64,000 nucleotides of DNA from an uncultured Eubacteriales bacterium. Lineage in GTDB: Bacteria; Bacillota; Clostridia; Christensenellales; UBA1242. Each line of letters begins with the position of its first letter. Position 1 is the first letter of the stretch. The notes under the pieces were generated by a model that saw only the letters and a program-made list of their open reading frames with translations, did not search any database and had not been told where the DNA came from. The position numbers and the translations under genes are program-made. This document shows, piece by piece, positions 1-8,076 of this stretch. Location: the NCBI GenBank assembly GCA_949031345.1, contig CARNVA010000010.1:1-64000 (forward strand), in the 5' to 3' direction.

Positions 1-55
1 AGCGGTTTATCCGCCTTTTAATCTCTGTAATATTCATCTATATTTTTAAGGTTTT
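1..55. repeat. Direct repeat A1 (55 nt), pairs with 970-1024
   Basis: These 55 bases are identical to 970-1024. They cover the last 11 codons of the gene at 18-740, its stop codon and the start of a small GCGG/CCGC hairpin behind it. The identity marks a recent duplication or gene conversion between the intact gene and its broken neighbour. Confidence 0.95.
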
Positions 56-740
56 CCTCTTCATCTTCTTCTATAAAAAATTCAAACTTCTTTTCTTCTT
101 CTTTACGCTGGTTTTCTTCTTCTTTGCGTTTCTCATTTTCCAGTTTGCGTTTCTTCTTTTCTTCCTTCTTTTTCTCTTCCCTATAACTTAGTTTTAAATC
201 ATCATCAACTACATCTCGCATGGCAGAAACTATAATTTCACCTAAAATTTCAGTTGGCTCACCTTCAAAAAGAGAACACACAACAAAGCTTACAGCTTTT
301 GTCAAATAACCAATGCCTCCCAGGGTCAACAATATAACGCTTGCAATTTGCATTCTTTCACCGGATTTTACCATTCCCTTAAACTCATCGCCAGCTTTCG
401 ACCAGAATAAATCCATATAAAAATTTTCTTTACTATCATCTATTTCGGCTTGATACCCTTTTTTAAGAAATTGATAATCCATAATTGACAATTCGTCATT
501 ATCAAAAGAAACTTCAAGCTCTTCAAGTTTATTTTCTATTTGTTTAAGCCTTTCATCTTCATCTGCACGAGCCTCTATATAGGTAGTCGTATTTTGAAAG
601 CCTTCATCTGCACTTTCGATTTTATCACCACCAACAAAAAGTAAAGGAAGCCCAGCACCTGTAAAAATAGTCCCACAGCAAAGACCTAAAGTAAGACCTG
701 ACATTTTTAAAATACCAAGTAATTTTCTACCAAATGACAT
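18..740 (-). CDS. Two-helix membrane protein with charged coiled tail
   Basis: This is a 240-aa protein of unknown function. A hydrophobic N-terminal segment (about residues 15-37) is followed by a roughly 85-residue charged, probably coiled loop, then a second helix (about 132-158). A long Lys/Glu-rich tail (about 185-225) ends in the sequence NIDEYYRD. That ending recurs at other loci in this window (a broken neighbour at 987, a 194-aa protein at 26852, a remnant at 30158). The loop motif around F79-S85 (FDNDELS) resembles one in the 185-aa protein at 24780 (FNDKEIS), so the two may be distant relatives. The gene stands alone and a decayed paralogue lies just upstream. The start at 740 has no strong ribosome binding site but matches the paralogue's start. 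The topology is predicted; no function is proposed. Confidence 0.8.
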   Translation of the reverse strand: MSFGRKLLGILKMSGLTLGLCCGTIFTGAGLPLLFVGGDKIESADEGFQNTTTYIEARADEDERLKQIENKLEELEVSFDNDELSIMDYQFLKKGYQAEIDDSKENFYMDLFWSKAGDEFKGMVKSGERMQIASVILLTLGGIGYLTKAVSFVVCSLFEGEPTEILGEIIVSAMRDVVDDDLKLSYREEKKKEEKKKRKLENEKRKEEENQRKEEEKKFEFFIEEDEEENLKNIDEYYRD

Positions 741-963
741 TTTAATCTCCTACTAAAATTATATAACAAAAATTGCACAAAGTCAATATTCATCTTCTTT
801 TTAAATTGAATATCTGCAAAAAGATATTTATTTAAGCTTAATTCAAAATTATCTGAGCAATTTTTTTCAAATACAACTAAGTATCAGTTAATAAAAAAAT
901 ATAAAAATTAAAAAACTAAGTGAAATTTAAAATAACAGCTGAACAAATAAACTATGCAAAACT

Positions 964-984
964 AAAAAAAGCGGTTTATCCGCC
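964..984 (-). terminator. Weak hairpin plus T-run after the broken paralogue
   Basis: On the minus strand a GCGG/CCGC stem with a 5-nt loop is followed by seven Ts. The stem is short, so this is a modest candidate intrinsic terminator. The same stem follows the intact copy at the window edge. Confidence 0.45.
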
Positions 985-1024
985 TTTTAATCTCTGTAAT
1001 ATTCATCTATATTTTTAAGGTTTT
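970..1024. repeat. Direct repeat A2 (55 nt), pairs with 1-55
   Basis: Identical to bases 1-55 and covers the 3' end of the decayed paralogue. Identity ends exactly where the broken copy has an in-frame TAA (at about 1025) in place of the GAA of the intact gene. Confidence 0.95.
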
Positions 1025-1413
1025 ACTCTCCTTCTTTTTCTAAGAAAGGCTCAAACTTCTTTTCCTCTTCAAGTCTTTCCGTTTCTTCTTGTTCTGCTTT
1101 CCTTTTTGCAATAGTTTTCGCGCTTGGCGCAAAATCATAAGCAATTATATCTTCCATTTTTTCTACTATTTCACTTCCAAAAACATCATAAGGCTTACCC
1201 ATTGTTAAAGATCCATACGCAAAAGAAAAACCTTTTATAAACAAGGCAACTGTACCTACGCCAGAAAGTATACACCCAGCGCCTTCAATTCTGCCCTGAC
1301 TTTAAAATCCCCTTACTCTCATCTGTGGCATACCAATTATATTACAAATCGTACCTCCAACACAATGCATGCGTCAATCCAGCCATCTTCAAAATTCCTA
1401 AAATTTTTGACAT
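987..1413 (-). pseudogene. Decayed paralogue of the two-helix protein at 18-740
   Basis: The copy keeps its ribosome binding site (GGAGG, 5 nt before ATG at 1413) and opens with MSKILGILKMAGLTHALC, close to the intact paralogue's start. It hits a stop after about 23 codons. The middle (coiled loop) is missing. The second helix and charged tail can be read in frame from about 1244 down to 1023 (73 codons, ending EKEGE). An in-frame TAA then separates that part from NLKNIDEYYRD, which is still encoded up to 989. There is therefore a central deletion, at least one frameshift or early stop, and a late nonsense change (GAA to TAA). The 73-codon open stretch should not be taken as a real gene. Confidence 0.85.
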
Positions 1414-1535
1414 AACAACCTCCATTTTTTCAAATCAAATTCAGTCTGCCAGCTTCTAAAATAAAATATCAAACATTATTTATCTATAAATTTTATCATA
1501 AGCAATAAAATTGTCAATATACAAGGTTAAAAACG

Positions 1536-1982
1536 CTATATGAATTGTGAATCCATCATAATCGTAACAGGGCCATCATTCAAAGCTTCTATCTTCATAT
1601 CTGCACCAAATACACCCATTTTGACAATTATGTTTTCATTTTTAAGCAGTTTTTCCATTTCTAAATAAAACTCATTTGCTCGCTCAGGCACTTCTGCATC
1701 AAAAAAACTTGGCCTGTTTCCATGACTGCAATCGGCAAAGAGGGTAAACTGACTTACAAGCAAAATCTGCCCGCCAATATCTTTAATGGACAAATTCATT
1801 TTTCCATTTACATCTTCAAAAATTCTTAAATTTGAAAGCTTCTTTGCCATTTTCTCTAAACTTGACTTTTCATCGCCTTTTCCCACGCCAAAAAATATAA
1901 CCATTCCTTTTTCAATCTCAGAAATAAGTTTTCCTTCAACCTTTAAATTGGCTTTCAAAACTCTCTGCACAACTGCTTTCAT
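1536..1982 (-). CDS. dtd: D-aminoacyl-tRNA deacylase
   Basis: The 148-aa product is full length for Dtd. This homodimeric enzyme hydrolyses D-aminoacyl-tRNA (and mischarged glycyl-tRNA-Ala) in the cytoplasm as a translation proofreading step. Visible family marks are the N-terminal MKAVVQRV, the catalytic SQFTL motif near residue 77, the NRPSF segment, and the C-terminal NDGPVT motif that carries the cross-subunit Gly-Pro. AAAGGAG lies just upstream of the ATG, and an extended -10 (TG-T-TATAAT, 2000-2005) precedes it, so it is probably transcribed alone. Confidence 0.97.
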   Translation of the reverse strand: MKAVVQRVLKANLKVEGKLISEIEKGMVIFFGVGKGDEKSSLEKMAKKLSNLRIFEDVNGKMNLSIKDIGGQILLVSQFTLFADCSHGNRPSFFDAEVPERANEFYLEMEKLLKNENIIVKMGVFGADMKIEALNDGPVTIMMDSQFI

Positions 1983-2051
1983 AATTTCTCCTTTGTATTA
2001 TTATAACATAAATTCAAAAAGCCTCATATATTTTTTTATTATTTCGAAAAT

Positions 2052-2080
2052 AAAAAAGCTGAAAAACAAGCTTTTTTGAT
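2052..2080 (-). terminator. Bidirectional A/T-flanked hairpin
   Basis: A perfect 9-bp stem (AAAAAAGCT / AGCTTTTTT, 8-nt loop) would act as an intrinsic terminator on either strand. On the minus strand it is a backup stop between the lipoprotein gene and dtd. Confidence 0.6.
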
Positions 2081-2203
2081 TTTAATTAACCTTATAAAAA
2101 TCAAATAAACTTAGAAATAATCAAATCTTTCACAAATTAAAACCAAATTAAATTATTTTATGCAAAGATTCATTTAATAGTATCAAATGCGGCCTATGCT
2201 TAG

Positions 2204-2256
2204 ATAAGCGAGCCTCAGCGTGCCGTCAGCGGTGGCGCGCTGGTGCGAGCGAAGCG
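2204..2256 (+). repeat. GC-rich 53-nt hairpin repeat, copy 1
   Basis: A GC-rich island in AT-rich DNA, matching 5523-5575 at 48 of 53 positions without gaps. The core forms a stem GCGTGCC / GGCGCGC around a 9-nt loop. Relative to copy 2, one stem position changes from T-A to T.G, so pairing is kept. The direct hexamer GCGAGC flanks both sides of the stem. Confidence 0.8.
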
Positions 2257-2317
2257 CCATTGTTATAATCATTTTATTTTTAAATATTCATGCTTTTAAA
2301 ATTAAAATATATCTAAA

Positions 2318-2350
2318 CACAAAAAAAGGCCCTTAAAGCCCTTTTTTATT
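2318..2350 (-). terminator. Terminator after the 759-aa lipoprotein gene
   Basis: On the minus strand an AAAAAAGG..GC / GCC..TTTTTT stem-loop with a long T-run follows the lipoprotein stop by about 30 nt. Confidence 0.75.
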
Positions 2351-2378
2351 TTTTATTATGATTTAAAATCAAACTTTC

Positions 2379-4658
2379 TTAATAAATATTGTTTATATCA
2401 TCTTTCACTACAGTATAAACTCCGCCTTCTTCAGTCACTTTATATCCATCAGCAACAAAGTTTACTTTAGGATTTTCAGCCAAGTTGTCAGCAGGATTAA
2501 AGTTGTTAGCGAATGTTCCACCATAAACAACAATCCTTGCGCTTCCATTTTGACCGTTTCTATCAAGCAAATTCAAAGTATATCTGCTATCGCTCATGCC
2601 TGTTGCAGGTGTTGCATCAAAGTATCCTCCTCTGATTTCTGCTTCACCTTTAATTACATAAACTGCACTTGCTGCCCCTTTAATAGTCCCGCTTTCAATC
2701 AAAAGCTTAGCCCCATCAGTAAGTGTAAAACCATAAACATCACCAGCAATTCCGTCAACAATTCCATTTCCAGTAATTGTAAGGTCTGCGCCTTCCCTTA
2801 AAATGAAAACTGACATTACATTTTCAAACATTGAAACATCTTCGCCAGCAAAAGCATTTATTTTATGGCCATTTAAATCAAGAACAACCTTGCGTGCCAC
2901 ATTAAGACCACCGCCGACTACATTTTCAGAAATCGTAATATCTCTTGTAAGCATAAGCACTCCATCTTTTCCGCTTGCTGAAAGTGCAGTTTGAAGGTCA
3001 CTCAAATTGTCAATATCTCTGGCAACGCTTGATTTTATTTCAGCTGAAGCTAAGCCCTTGCCTAAAATATAGACATTATAATTCCAAGTTGCATTTCTGT
3101 ATTGGTCTTTTACTGAACCAAGACTTGTTGTATAATTTGAAAGATACAGTGAAAAAGGATATCCGTCTGCATTTTCAACCACTGTAAGCCCATAACTATT
3201 TACATTACCGTTGAGCGTTTTCTTAGTTAAAACAACATCATCTTTTTGTGCCCCTTCATAACTGAAGCCCAAAGCGTCTGTTGCAGATTTTAAAGTCACT
3301 TCATAAACGCCATCATTTTGTTTAATTTCGTTCTTTGTGTTCTCGTTTAAAAACTCAACCTTAGCAAAATCAATTGTTTCGCTGTTTGCGTCCATGTTTA
3401 AAGCAAACTCCCTGCCATTGACCTTTAAAGAATTATTGACTGCCCCTTCAAATGCAAGAATTGGAGCTGCAACCATAAGTTTTCCTTTTTCAAACTTGAA
3501 AACAACATCTCGAATTTGATTGCTGTTTCCAATTGAAAGAGACGCTGTTTGGTCTTTTGCAAAAGAAACCCCTCCTATTTCAATAGATTCAACATCTTCA
3601 AAGTTTGAAAGACTTCCGACTTCTACATAATAATTGCCAATCGCCTTATCTTGACCGAGCTTTGCGTTAAGCTCATCCACCGTATATTTGACATCTGTAC
3701 CAAGAGCTGTATTATTATAAGCATTTGCGACCACACTTTGAACGGCAGCGTCAGCATCCATTTGAGTATTGGCATTTGCTTCATATTTTTGTTTTGAAAC
3801 TTCAACATTAAACTTAGCTGTTGCTACGCCCTTTCCTCTCACATAAGCTTCATAATCCCATTTTGCATTATTAAACTTGTCATTGACATCATTGATATCA
3901 GAGGTATAGTTTGAGACATACAAAGCAAGCGGATTGCCGTCAACTGCTTCAGTTTTAGTAAGTCCATAACCATTAAGCGCGCCATTTATATGCTTTCTTG
4001 TAAGCACAACATCATCAGCAGTCGCGCCTTCATAATAGAAACCAAGAGCCTCAGTCGCTGACTTAAGATTAACATTATAAACACCCTCAGCGTCTTTCTC
4101 TGAAACTGTATTCTTTGAATTTTCAGAATAGAAAGACACATTTGAAAAGTCAAATTCATCACTTTCAGAAGCAATTCCAAGCGAGAAAACCTTGTCATTG
4201 ATTTTAATGTTTGATTGCCCCACAGTTTCAAAAGCAAGCACTGGTGCGGCAACTTTCAATGCCCCGTCGTTATAACAATATACCACATCGTCAACAAAAT
4301 TGCTGTTTCCGATTGAAACTTTTACAGTATCATCTTTTGAATATTCTACTCCACCAAGATCTATGCTTGATACCTCTTTGCAATTTGAAAGAGTGCCGAC
4401 AGTGACATAGTAATTCACCTCTTTTTGAATATGCTCACCAAGCTCAGCAACAGTGAAAATCTGTTGAGAGTTTGATTGATTTGGCAAATTGTAAGCATCG
4501 TGAATTATGTCGTCAATCACATGCTCGACATTTGCTTTCAAATCAGATGAAGCGTTAAACTTCATTTCCTTATCGCCACAAGAAGTAAGCATGACCGCAC
4601 CAGCAGATAACGCAAGCACTACTGGAACAGCAAGCAAAACTTTTTTCATTCTTTTCAT
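2379..4658 (-). CDS. Lipoprotein with tandem duplicated domain and beta-helix end
   Basis: The 759-aa product starts with a lipoprotein signal peptide (lipobox LTSC, lipidated Cys27). Two clearly homologous halves follow, about residues 45-290 and 291-545. They share phrases such as VSIGNSN / LSIGNSN, VAAPVLAFE / VAAPILAFE, LKSATEALGF / LKSATDALGF and YVSNYTS / YLSNYTT, so an ancestral domain of about 245 aa was duplicated. The last 200 residues look like a right-handed beta-helix: repeated short strands such as VVLDLNGHKI, LTITGNGIVDG and LLIESGTIKG. The protein should be anchored outside the membrane. The substrate or partner is unknown. The start is supported by AAAGGGGGAATT a few bases upstream. 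Confidence 0.88.
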   Translation of the reverse strand: MKRMKKVLLAVPVVLALSAGAVMLTSCGDKEMKFNASSDLKANVEHVIDDIIHDAYNLPNQSNSQQIFTVAELGEHIQKEVNYYVTVGTLSNCKEVSSIDLGGVEYSKDDTVKVSIGNSNFVDDVVYCYNDGALKVAAPVLAFETVGQSNIKINDKVFSLGIASESDEFDFSNVSFYSENSKNTVSEKDAEGVYNVNLKSATEALGFYYEGATADDVVLTRKHINGALNGYGLTKTEAVDGNPLALYVSNYTSDINDVNDKFNNAKWDYEAYVRGKGVATAKFNVEVSKQKYEANANTQMDADAAVQSVVANAYNNTALGTDVKYTVDELNAKLGQDKAIGNYYVEVGSLSNFEDVESIEIGGVSFAKDQTASLSIGNSNQIRDVVFKFEKGKLMVAAPILAFEGAVNNSLKVNGREFALNMDANSETIDFAKVEFLNENTKNEIKQNDGVYEVTLKSATDALGFSYEGAQKDDVVLTKKTLNGNVNSYGLTVVENADGYPFSLYLSNYTTSLGSVKDQYRNATWNYNVYILGKGLASAEIKSSVARDIDNLSDLQTALSASGKDGVLMLTRDITISENVVGGGLNVARKVVLDLNGHKINAFAGEDVSMFENVMSVFILREGADLTITGNGIVDGIAGDVYGFTLTDGAKLLIESGTIKGAASAVYVIKGEAEIRGGYFDATPATGMSDSRYTLNLLDRNGQNGSARIVVYGGTFANNFNPADNLAENPKVNFVADGYKVTEEGGVYTVVKDDINNIY

Positions 4659-4853
4659 AAATAATTCCCCCTTTTTGTAGTATTTGTCGGTTATCTCAAT
4701 TTTATTTAAACAAATTAAAAATTTTTATAATTTGACAAAAATTTTTCAAAAAACATTAAAATAATACAAAATATTTCATTTTTCTTACCTTTTAAGTATA
4801 CATCAAATGAAAGTTTTAACAAACTAAATATGAAAGATTAAAAAATAATAAAT

Positions 4854-4877
4854 AAAAAAGGCAGAATAATATCTGCC
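4854..4877 (-). terminator. Terminator after the SHOCT-domain gene
   Basis: A GGCAGA / TCTGCC stem followed by six Ts on the minus strand, about 35 nt past the SHOCT gene's stop. Confidence 0.8.
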
Positions 4878-4911
4878 ATTTCATTTAATAAAATTAAAGT
4901 AAACATAAAAA

Positions 4912-5220
4912 TTATTTATTTAAATATTCTTTAATTACAACCACCTTAAGCTGAGAATATTCTTCTTCAGTTATCAGCCCAGATTTTTTCATATCATTAA
5001 GCTTTTTAATCTTAACCTCAAAATCAAAATTTAAAGTATTTTCATTTGCAACAGCACTAGATTTGTTTTCAGTCTTTACCTTATCAACCTTCGCAGTTGA
5101 CTGCTTTTGTGTTTTTTCTGGCTCTGCAACCTCAGCACTCTTGTTTACAACCACGGCTGCTTTATCACCTTTTACAATACCAATAATAGCAAGAACATTT
5201 TTTGCGATAAGTGCAACCAT
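4912..5220 (-). CDS. Small SHOCT-domain protein
   Basis: The 102-aa protein ends in a SHOCT-type short C-terminal domain (about residues 70-101: KKLNDMKKSGLITEEEY, then a helix). Such domains are usually joined to other modules and thought to mediate oligomerisation. Residues 1-19 are mildly hydrophobic and could be a short membrane segment. The middle is Lys/Ser/Ala-rich and probably disordered. There is no Shine-Dalgarno close to the ATG. Instead TTGACA and a TAAAAT box end 7 nt before it, with a run of seven Gs between them. That is the same element found before the ABC ATPase gene at 29216. The gene may be translated leaderless, or the start may be misplaced. Confidence 0.75.
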   Translation of the reverse strand: MVALIAKNVLAIIGIVKGDKAAVVVNKSAEVAEPEKTQKQSTAKVDKVKTENKSSAVANENTLNFDFEVKIKKLNDMKKSGLITEEEYSQLKVVVIKEYLNK

Positions 5221-5227
5221 TACGAAT

Positions 5228-5257
5228 ATTTTAATTATCCCCCCCGAAAAATGTCAA
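5228..5257 (-). promoter_or_regulatory. TTGACA / TAAAAT promoter with 7-G tract in the spacer
   Basis: On the minus strand TTGACA (5257-5252) and TAAAAT (5233-5228) are 18 nt apart, and the spacer contains a run of seven Gs (5239-5245). The 15 bases GCTTGACATTTTTCG plus the G-run are repeated exactly before the ABC ATPase gene (30002-30024), where the run is nine Gs. Confidence 0.5.
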
Positions 5258-5522
5258 GCATTTTAGATTAAAAAATGAGTTTTGTAAAAAAATTAAATTA
5301 TGTTTTTTTAAAAAACAAAATCTATACAAAATTCAAATTTTTAAAAAAATTAAAATTCTTGCATTCTTCAAACTCTTTCATACTTAAAGCTTTACAAAGT
5401 AATTTTCACTTTATTTCAAAAGGATATTAAAAACATACAAAACATTATTTAAATTCTTCCATATTTTTAATATTCAAACATCAAATTGAAGTTTGACGGA
5501 AACAGAAAAACTAAGGCTATGA

Positions 5523-5575
5523 ATAAGCGAGCGTCCGCGTGCCGTCAACGGTGGCACGCCGGTGCGAGCGAAGCG
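5523..5575 (+). repeat. GC-rich 53-nt hairpin repeat, copy 2
   Basis: Matches 2204-2256 at 48 of 53 positions in the same orientation. Here the stem GCGTGCC / GGCACGC is perfectly paired around a 9-nt loop. A second small stem (AAGCGA / TCGCTT) follows at about 5571-5590. Confidence 0.8.
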
Positions 5576-5711
5576 AGAACGCAATTCGCTTAAATTCACA
5601 ACAATATCAATCACTAAAAAATTATCGCAACATCAAATTCTAAATGTACATTATATAACGAATGTTATATTACACCATATATAACGAAATCAAATCGCCA
5701 CCTCAGACAAC

Positions 5712-5745
5712 AAAAAAGTACCACAAATTTTATGGTACCTTTTTA
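5712..5745 (-). terminator. Terminator after the 200-aa gene
   Basis: A GTACCA / TGGTAC stem with a T-run on the minus strand, directly behind the stop codon at 5749. Confidence 0.8.
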
Positions 5746-5748
5746 TTA

Positions 5749-6351
5749 TTAAATATTATTTTCCTCTTCATTTTCTTGGTTTATTACATCTGCTTGTTTA
5801 GCCCCTTCTGTTTGAGATTGTTGCTCCGTTGTTTTTACTGGGGCTGATGTATTTTTATCCTCCAATTGATTAGCAACAGTTGTTTGAACAGGTTTTGCAA
5901 GTTTTGCAAAAACTTTATCAAGAGCAGTCCTATAAACATCATCTCTCAAAATTTCAACTGATCCCTTATCAATCATCTTAAATGTATAAAATAAGACTTC
6001 TCTATTTGCTTCAAGCATTCCCATTCTAGGCCAACGCTCGCTCGCTTGTTTATATAACCCACCGCCTGTGCTCATAGACGAAATGAATGCAGCATCAAGA
6101 ATTTCATTTCCCTTATTTTCTAATAGAGTCTCTTTGATTATTTCTTTCAAAAGTTGAACTCTTCTTTTTTCTCCACCAAGTTTTTCATACTGTTCTTTTT
6201 TTAGTTGATATTCTTCATTCTGTTTCTTTTTATTTTTCGCTAATTCTGACAACTCTAATTTTAAACGAAACATTTCACTATATTCTTTATTTGTCCATAT
6301 TTTCATTCTTAACGCATCTAAAAGAAACTTCTCAACGGTCACAATTTTCAT
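5749..6351 (-). CDS. Uncharacterised 200-aa cytoplasmic protein
   Basis: I do not recognise a family. Residues 1-75 are rich in charged residues and look helical (about 25-65 is Lys/Glu/Gln-rich, possible coiled coil). The central part (about 80-145) has a more ordinary globular composition. The last 50 residues are Gln/Thr/Glu-rich and probably disordered. No signal peptide or membrane segment is visible. The gene is single, with its own terminator, just downstream of the ribosomal operon's end. Confidence 0.7.
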   Translation of the reverse strand: MKIVTVEKFLLDALRMKIWTNKEYSEMFRLKLELSELAKNKKKQNEEYQLKKEQYEKLGGEKRRVQLLKEIIKETLLENKGNEILDAAFISSMSTGGGLYKQASERWPRMGMLEANREVLFYTFKMIDKGSVEILRDDVYRTALDKVFAKLAKPVQTTVANQLEDKNTSAPVKTTEQQSQTEGAKQADVINQENEEENNI

Positions 6352-6529
6352 AATTTATTATCTCCTTAATTCTATTATAACTATGAGGTGGCAAATTGTT
6401 AAGAAGTTTTAAAAAAACTACTCATGTAACTTTAACTATAATACATAATAGGAACATCAAGAAATAGAAAATTTAAAATTTTTATTAAGTTTTTTATACA
6501 AAATCACCTGATTCTTAACAATTTATAAC

Positions 6530-6567
6530 AAAAAATCATCCTACTAAGAAGATGATTTTTTATTATT
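6530..6567 (-). terminator. Terminator of the S10-spc-alpha operon
   Basis: A perfect 11-bp stem (AAAAAATCATC / GATGATTTTTT) with a 10-nt loop and trailing T-run lies 10 nt past the rplQ stop on the minus strand. It closes the 32-gene operon. Confidence 0.85.
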
Positions 6568-6576
6568 TTTATAAAA

Positions 6577-7086
6577 TTATATCAATTCAACAATTGCCAT
6601 TTCAGCGCTGTCGCCTCTGCGTGCACCAAGTCTAACAATTCTGGTGTATCCACCGCCTTGTCCAACTTCTTTGATGCGTGCAGCATATTTTGGAGCATAG
6701 AGGTTGAAAATCTTTTCAAGAAGTGGATGTTTAATATCCTCTGTTCTTGCTTCAAAAGCTTCGATTGATTCTTTTGGTTTTCTTTGCTCTTGTCTATCCA
6801 TAAGATAAGCCATAAGCGCTCTTCTAGCTGCAAGTTTCTTAGGTCCATCGTTTGAAACGGTTGTTTTTACCTTAATACCTTTTGCGTCTTTGATTTCTTT
6901 TTCAACTTTTACGATATCTTCATAAGAGTTGATAGCAAGGGTCAAAAGTTTTTCTGCCTGACTTCTTACAGACTTTGCACGAGCAACAGTTGTCTCAACT
7001 TTTCCGTACCAAAGAAGGTCAGATACAAGTCCTCTGAGCATTGCGTCTTTTTCCTTGCTTGGTCTACCGAGTTTTGCATTAGCCAT
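6577..7086 (-). CDS. rplQ: Ribosomal protein bL17
   Basis: Large-subunit protein L17, last gene of the operon, 21 nt behind rpoA. The conserved start (KLGRPSKEKDAMLRGL) and end (GGGYTRIVRLGARRGD) are present. At 169 aa it is longer than the usual 115-130, because of an extra charged stretch between about residues 60 and 115 that precedes the PLLEKIFNLYAPKY segment. The family assignment is secure; the role of the extra segment is unknown. Confidence 0.98.
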   Translation of the reverse strand: MANAKLGRPSKEKDAMLRGLVSDLLWYGKVETTVARAKSVRSQAEKLLTLAINSYEDIVKVEKEIKDAKGIKVKTTVSNDGPKKLAARRALMAYLMDRQEQRKPKESIEAFEARTEDIKHPLLEKIFNLYAPKYAARIKEVGQGGGYTRIVRLGARRGDSAEMAIVELI

Positions 7087-7107
7087 TATATTTCTCCTTT
7101 ATAAAGT

Positions 7108-8058
7108 TTAGTCTTCGTCCTTACGAAGAGAAAGTCCATAACTTTCAAGTTTTGCAATAACCTCATCAATAGATTTAATGCCAAGGTTTTTCACTTTAAG
7201 CATGTCACCTCTTGATTTTTTAGTGAGGTCTTCAACATTGTTTATTCCTGCTCTCTTTAAGCAGTTGTATGAACGAACAGAAAGATCCATTTCTTCGATA
7301 GGAAGCTCCATAAGTTTAACTTGTTTGTCTTCTTCTCTAGAAACTAAAATATCAGAATTTGCGATTTGAGCACAAAGCTCTACAAACAGATTGATATGTT
7401 CCATTACAATCTTACCTGCAAGAGAAACAATTTCTCTAGCTGGAGTTGTTCCATTGGTTTCAACTTCCAAAGTAAGTTTATCAAAGTTTACGCTTTGACC
7501 AACACGAGTGCTTTCAACATTGAAATTCACTCTTTTTACAGGTGAGAAAAGTGAGTCCATTGCAATATAGTCAACATTGTCAAACTTTTCTTTGTTTTCA
7601 TTGTTTGGCACATAACCTCTGCCATTTCCAATCATGATGTCCATATCAAGAACGGCACCATCATCTATTGTGCAAATGTGCAAATCTGGGTTTAAGATTT
7701 CAACATCTGAGTTTGATTCAAAATCTCTTGCGGTTACCTCTCCTGCTGCTGTCTTTCTAAGATGAAGGTATGTGATAAAATCACGGCTTTGGTCTTTGCA
7801 TTTTACAGCGAGTGTTTTGAGGTTAAGTATAATATCAACAACATCTTCGGTCACGCCTCTGATGGTGGAAAACTCATGACTTACGCCAGCAATGCGGATT
7901 GCGATTGGGGCTGAGCCAGGAAGTGCAGAGAGAAGTGTTCTTCTCATAGCATTTCCAAGAGTTATGCCATAGCCTTTTTCAAGTGGTTCAACAACAAATC
8001 TTGCAAAAGCACCATTGTCAGTTTCTTCACAAGTAATTCTTGGTCTTTCCATTTCCAT
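7108..8058 (-). CDS. rpoA: RNA polymerase alpha subunit
   Basis: The 316-aa alpha subunit has an assembly domain (about 1-230, with NAMRRTLLSALPG for dimer formation) and a C-terminal domain (about 245-310) that contacts UP elements and activators. That domain carries helix-hairpin-helix residues around LKRAGINNVEDL and LGIKSIDEV. It initiates core polymerase assembly as a dimer. It lies between rpsD and rplQ in the usual alpha-operon order. Confidence 0.99.
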   Translation of the reverse strand: MEMERPRITCEETDNGAFARFVVEPLEKGYGITLGNAMRRTLLSALPGSAPIAIRIAGVSHEFSTIRGVTEDVVDIILNLKTLAVKCKDQSRDFITYLHLRKTAAGEVTARDFESNSDVEILNPDLHICTIDDGAVLDMDIMIGNGRGYVPNNENKEKFDNVDYIAMDSLFSPVKRVNFNVESTRVGQSVNFDKLTLEVETNGTTPAREIVSLAGKIVMEHINLFVELCAQIANSDILVSREEDKQVKLMELPIEEMDLSVRSYNCLKRAGINNVEDLTKKSRGDMLKVKNLGIKSIDEVIAKLESYGLSLRKDED

Positions 8059-8076
8059 ATAAATATACCTCCCTTA

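Larger units (their letters stand above)
1983..2378. other. Intergenic region: promoter, hairpin, GC-rich repeat, terminator
   Basis: This 396-nt stretch has no credible gene. It holds the dtd -10 box, a perfect 9-bp A/T-flanked hairpin (2052-2077), one copy of the GC-rich 53-nt repeat (2204-2256) and the terminator of the 759-aa lipoprotein gene. Confidence 0.8.
5221..5748. other. Intergenic region with poly-G promoter element and GC-rich repeat
   Basis: There is no credible gene here. The stretch contains the poly-G promoter-like block (5228-5257), the second 53-nt GC-rich repeat (5523-5575), a TATAAC-GAAT-GTTATA inverted repeat near 5655-5670 and the terminator of the gene at 5749. Confidence 0.75.

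Noticed and set aside
1023..1244. 73-codon gene
   Set aside because: It is the C-terminal part of the broken paralogue; its start lies inside the second helix and the frame ends at a nonsense codon before the conserved tail.
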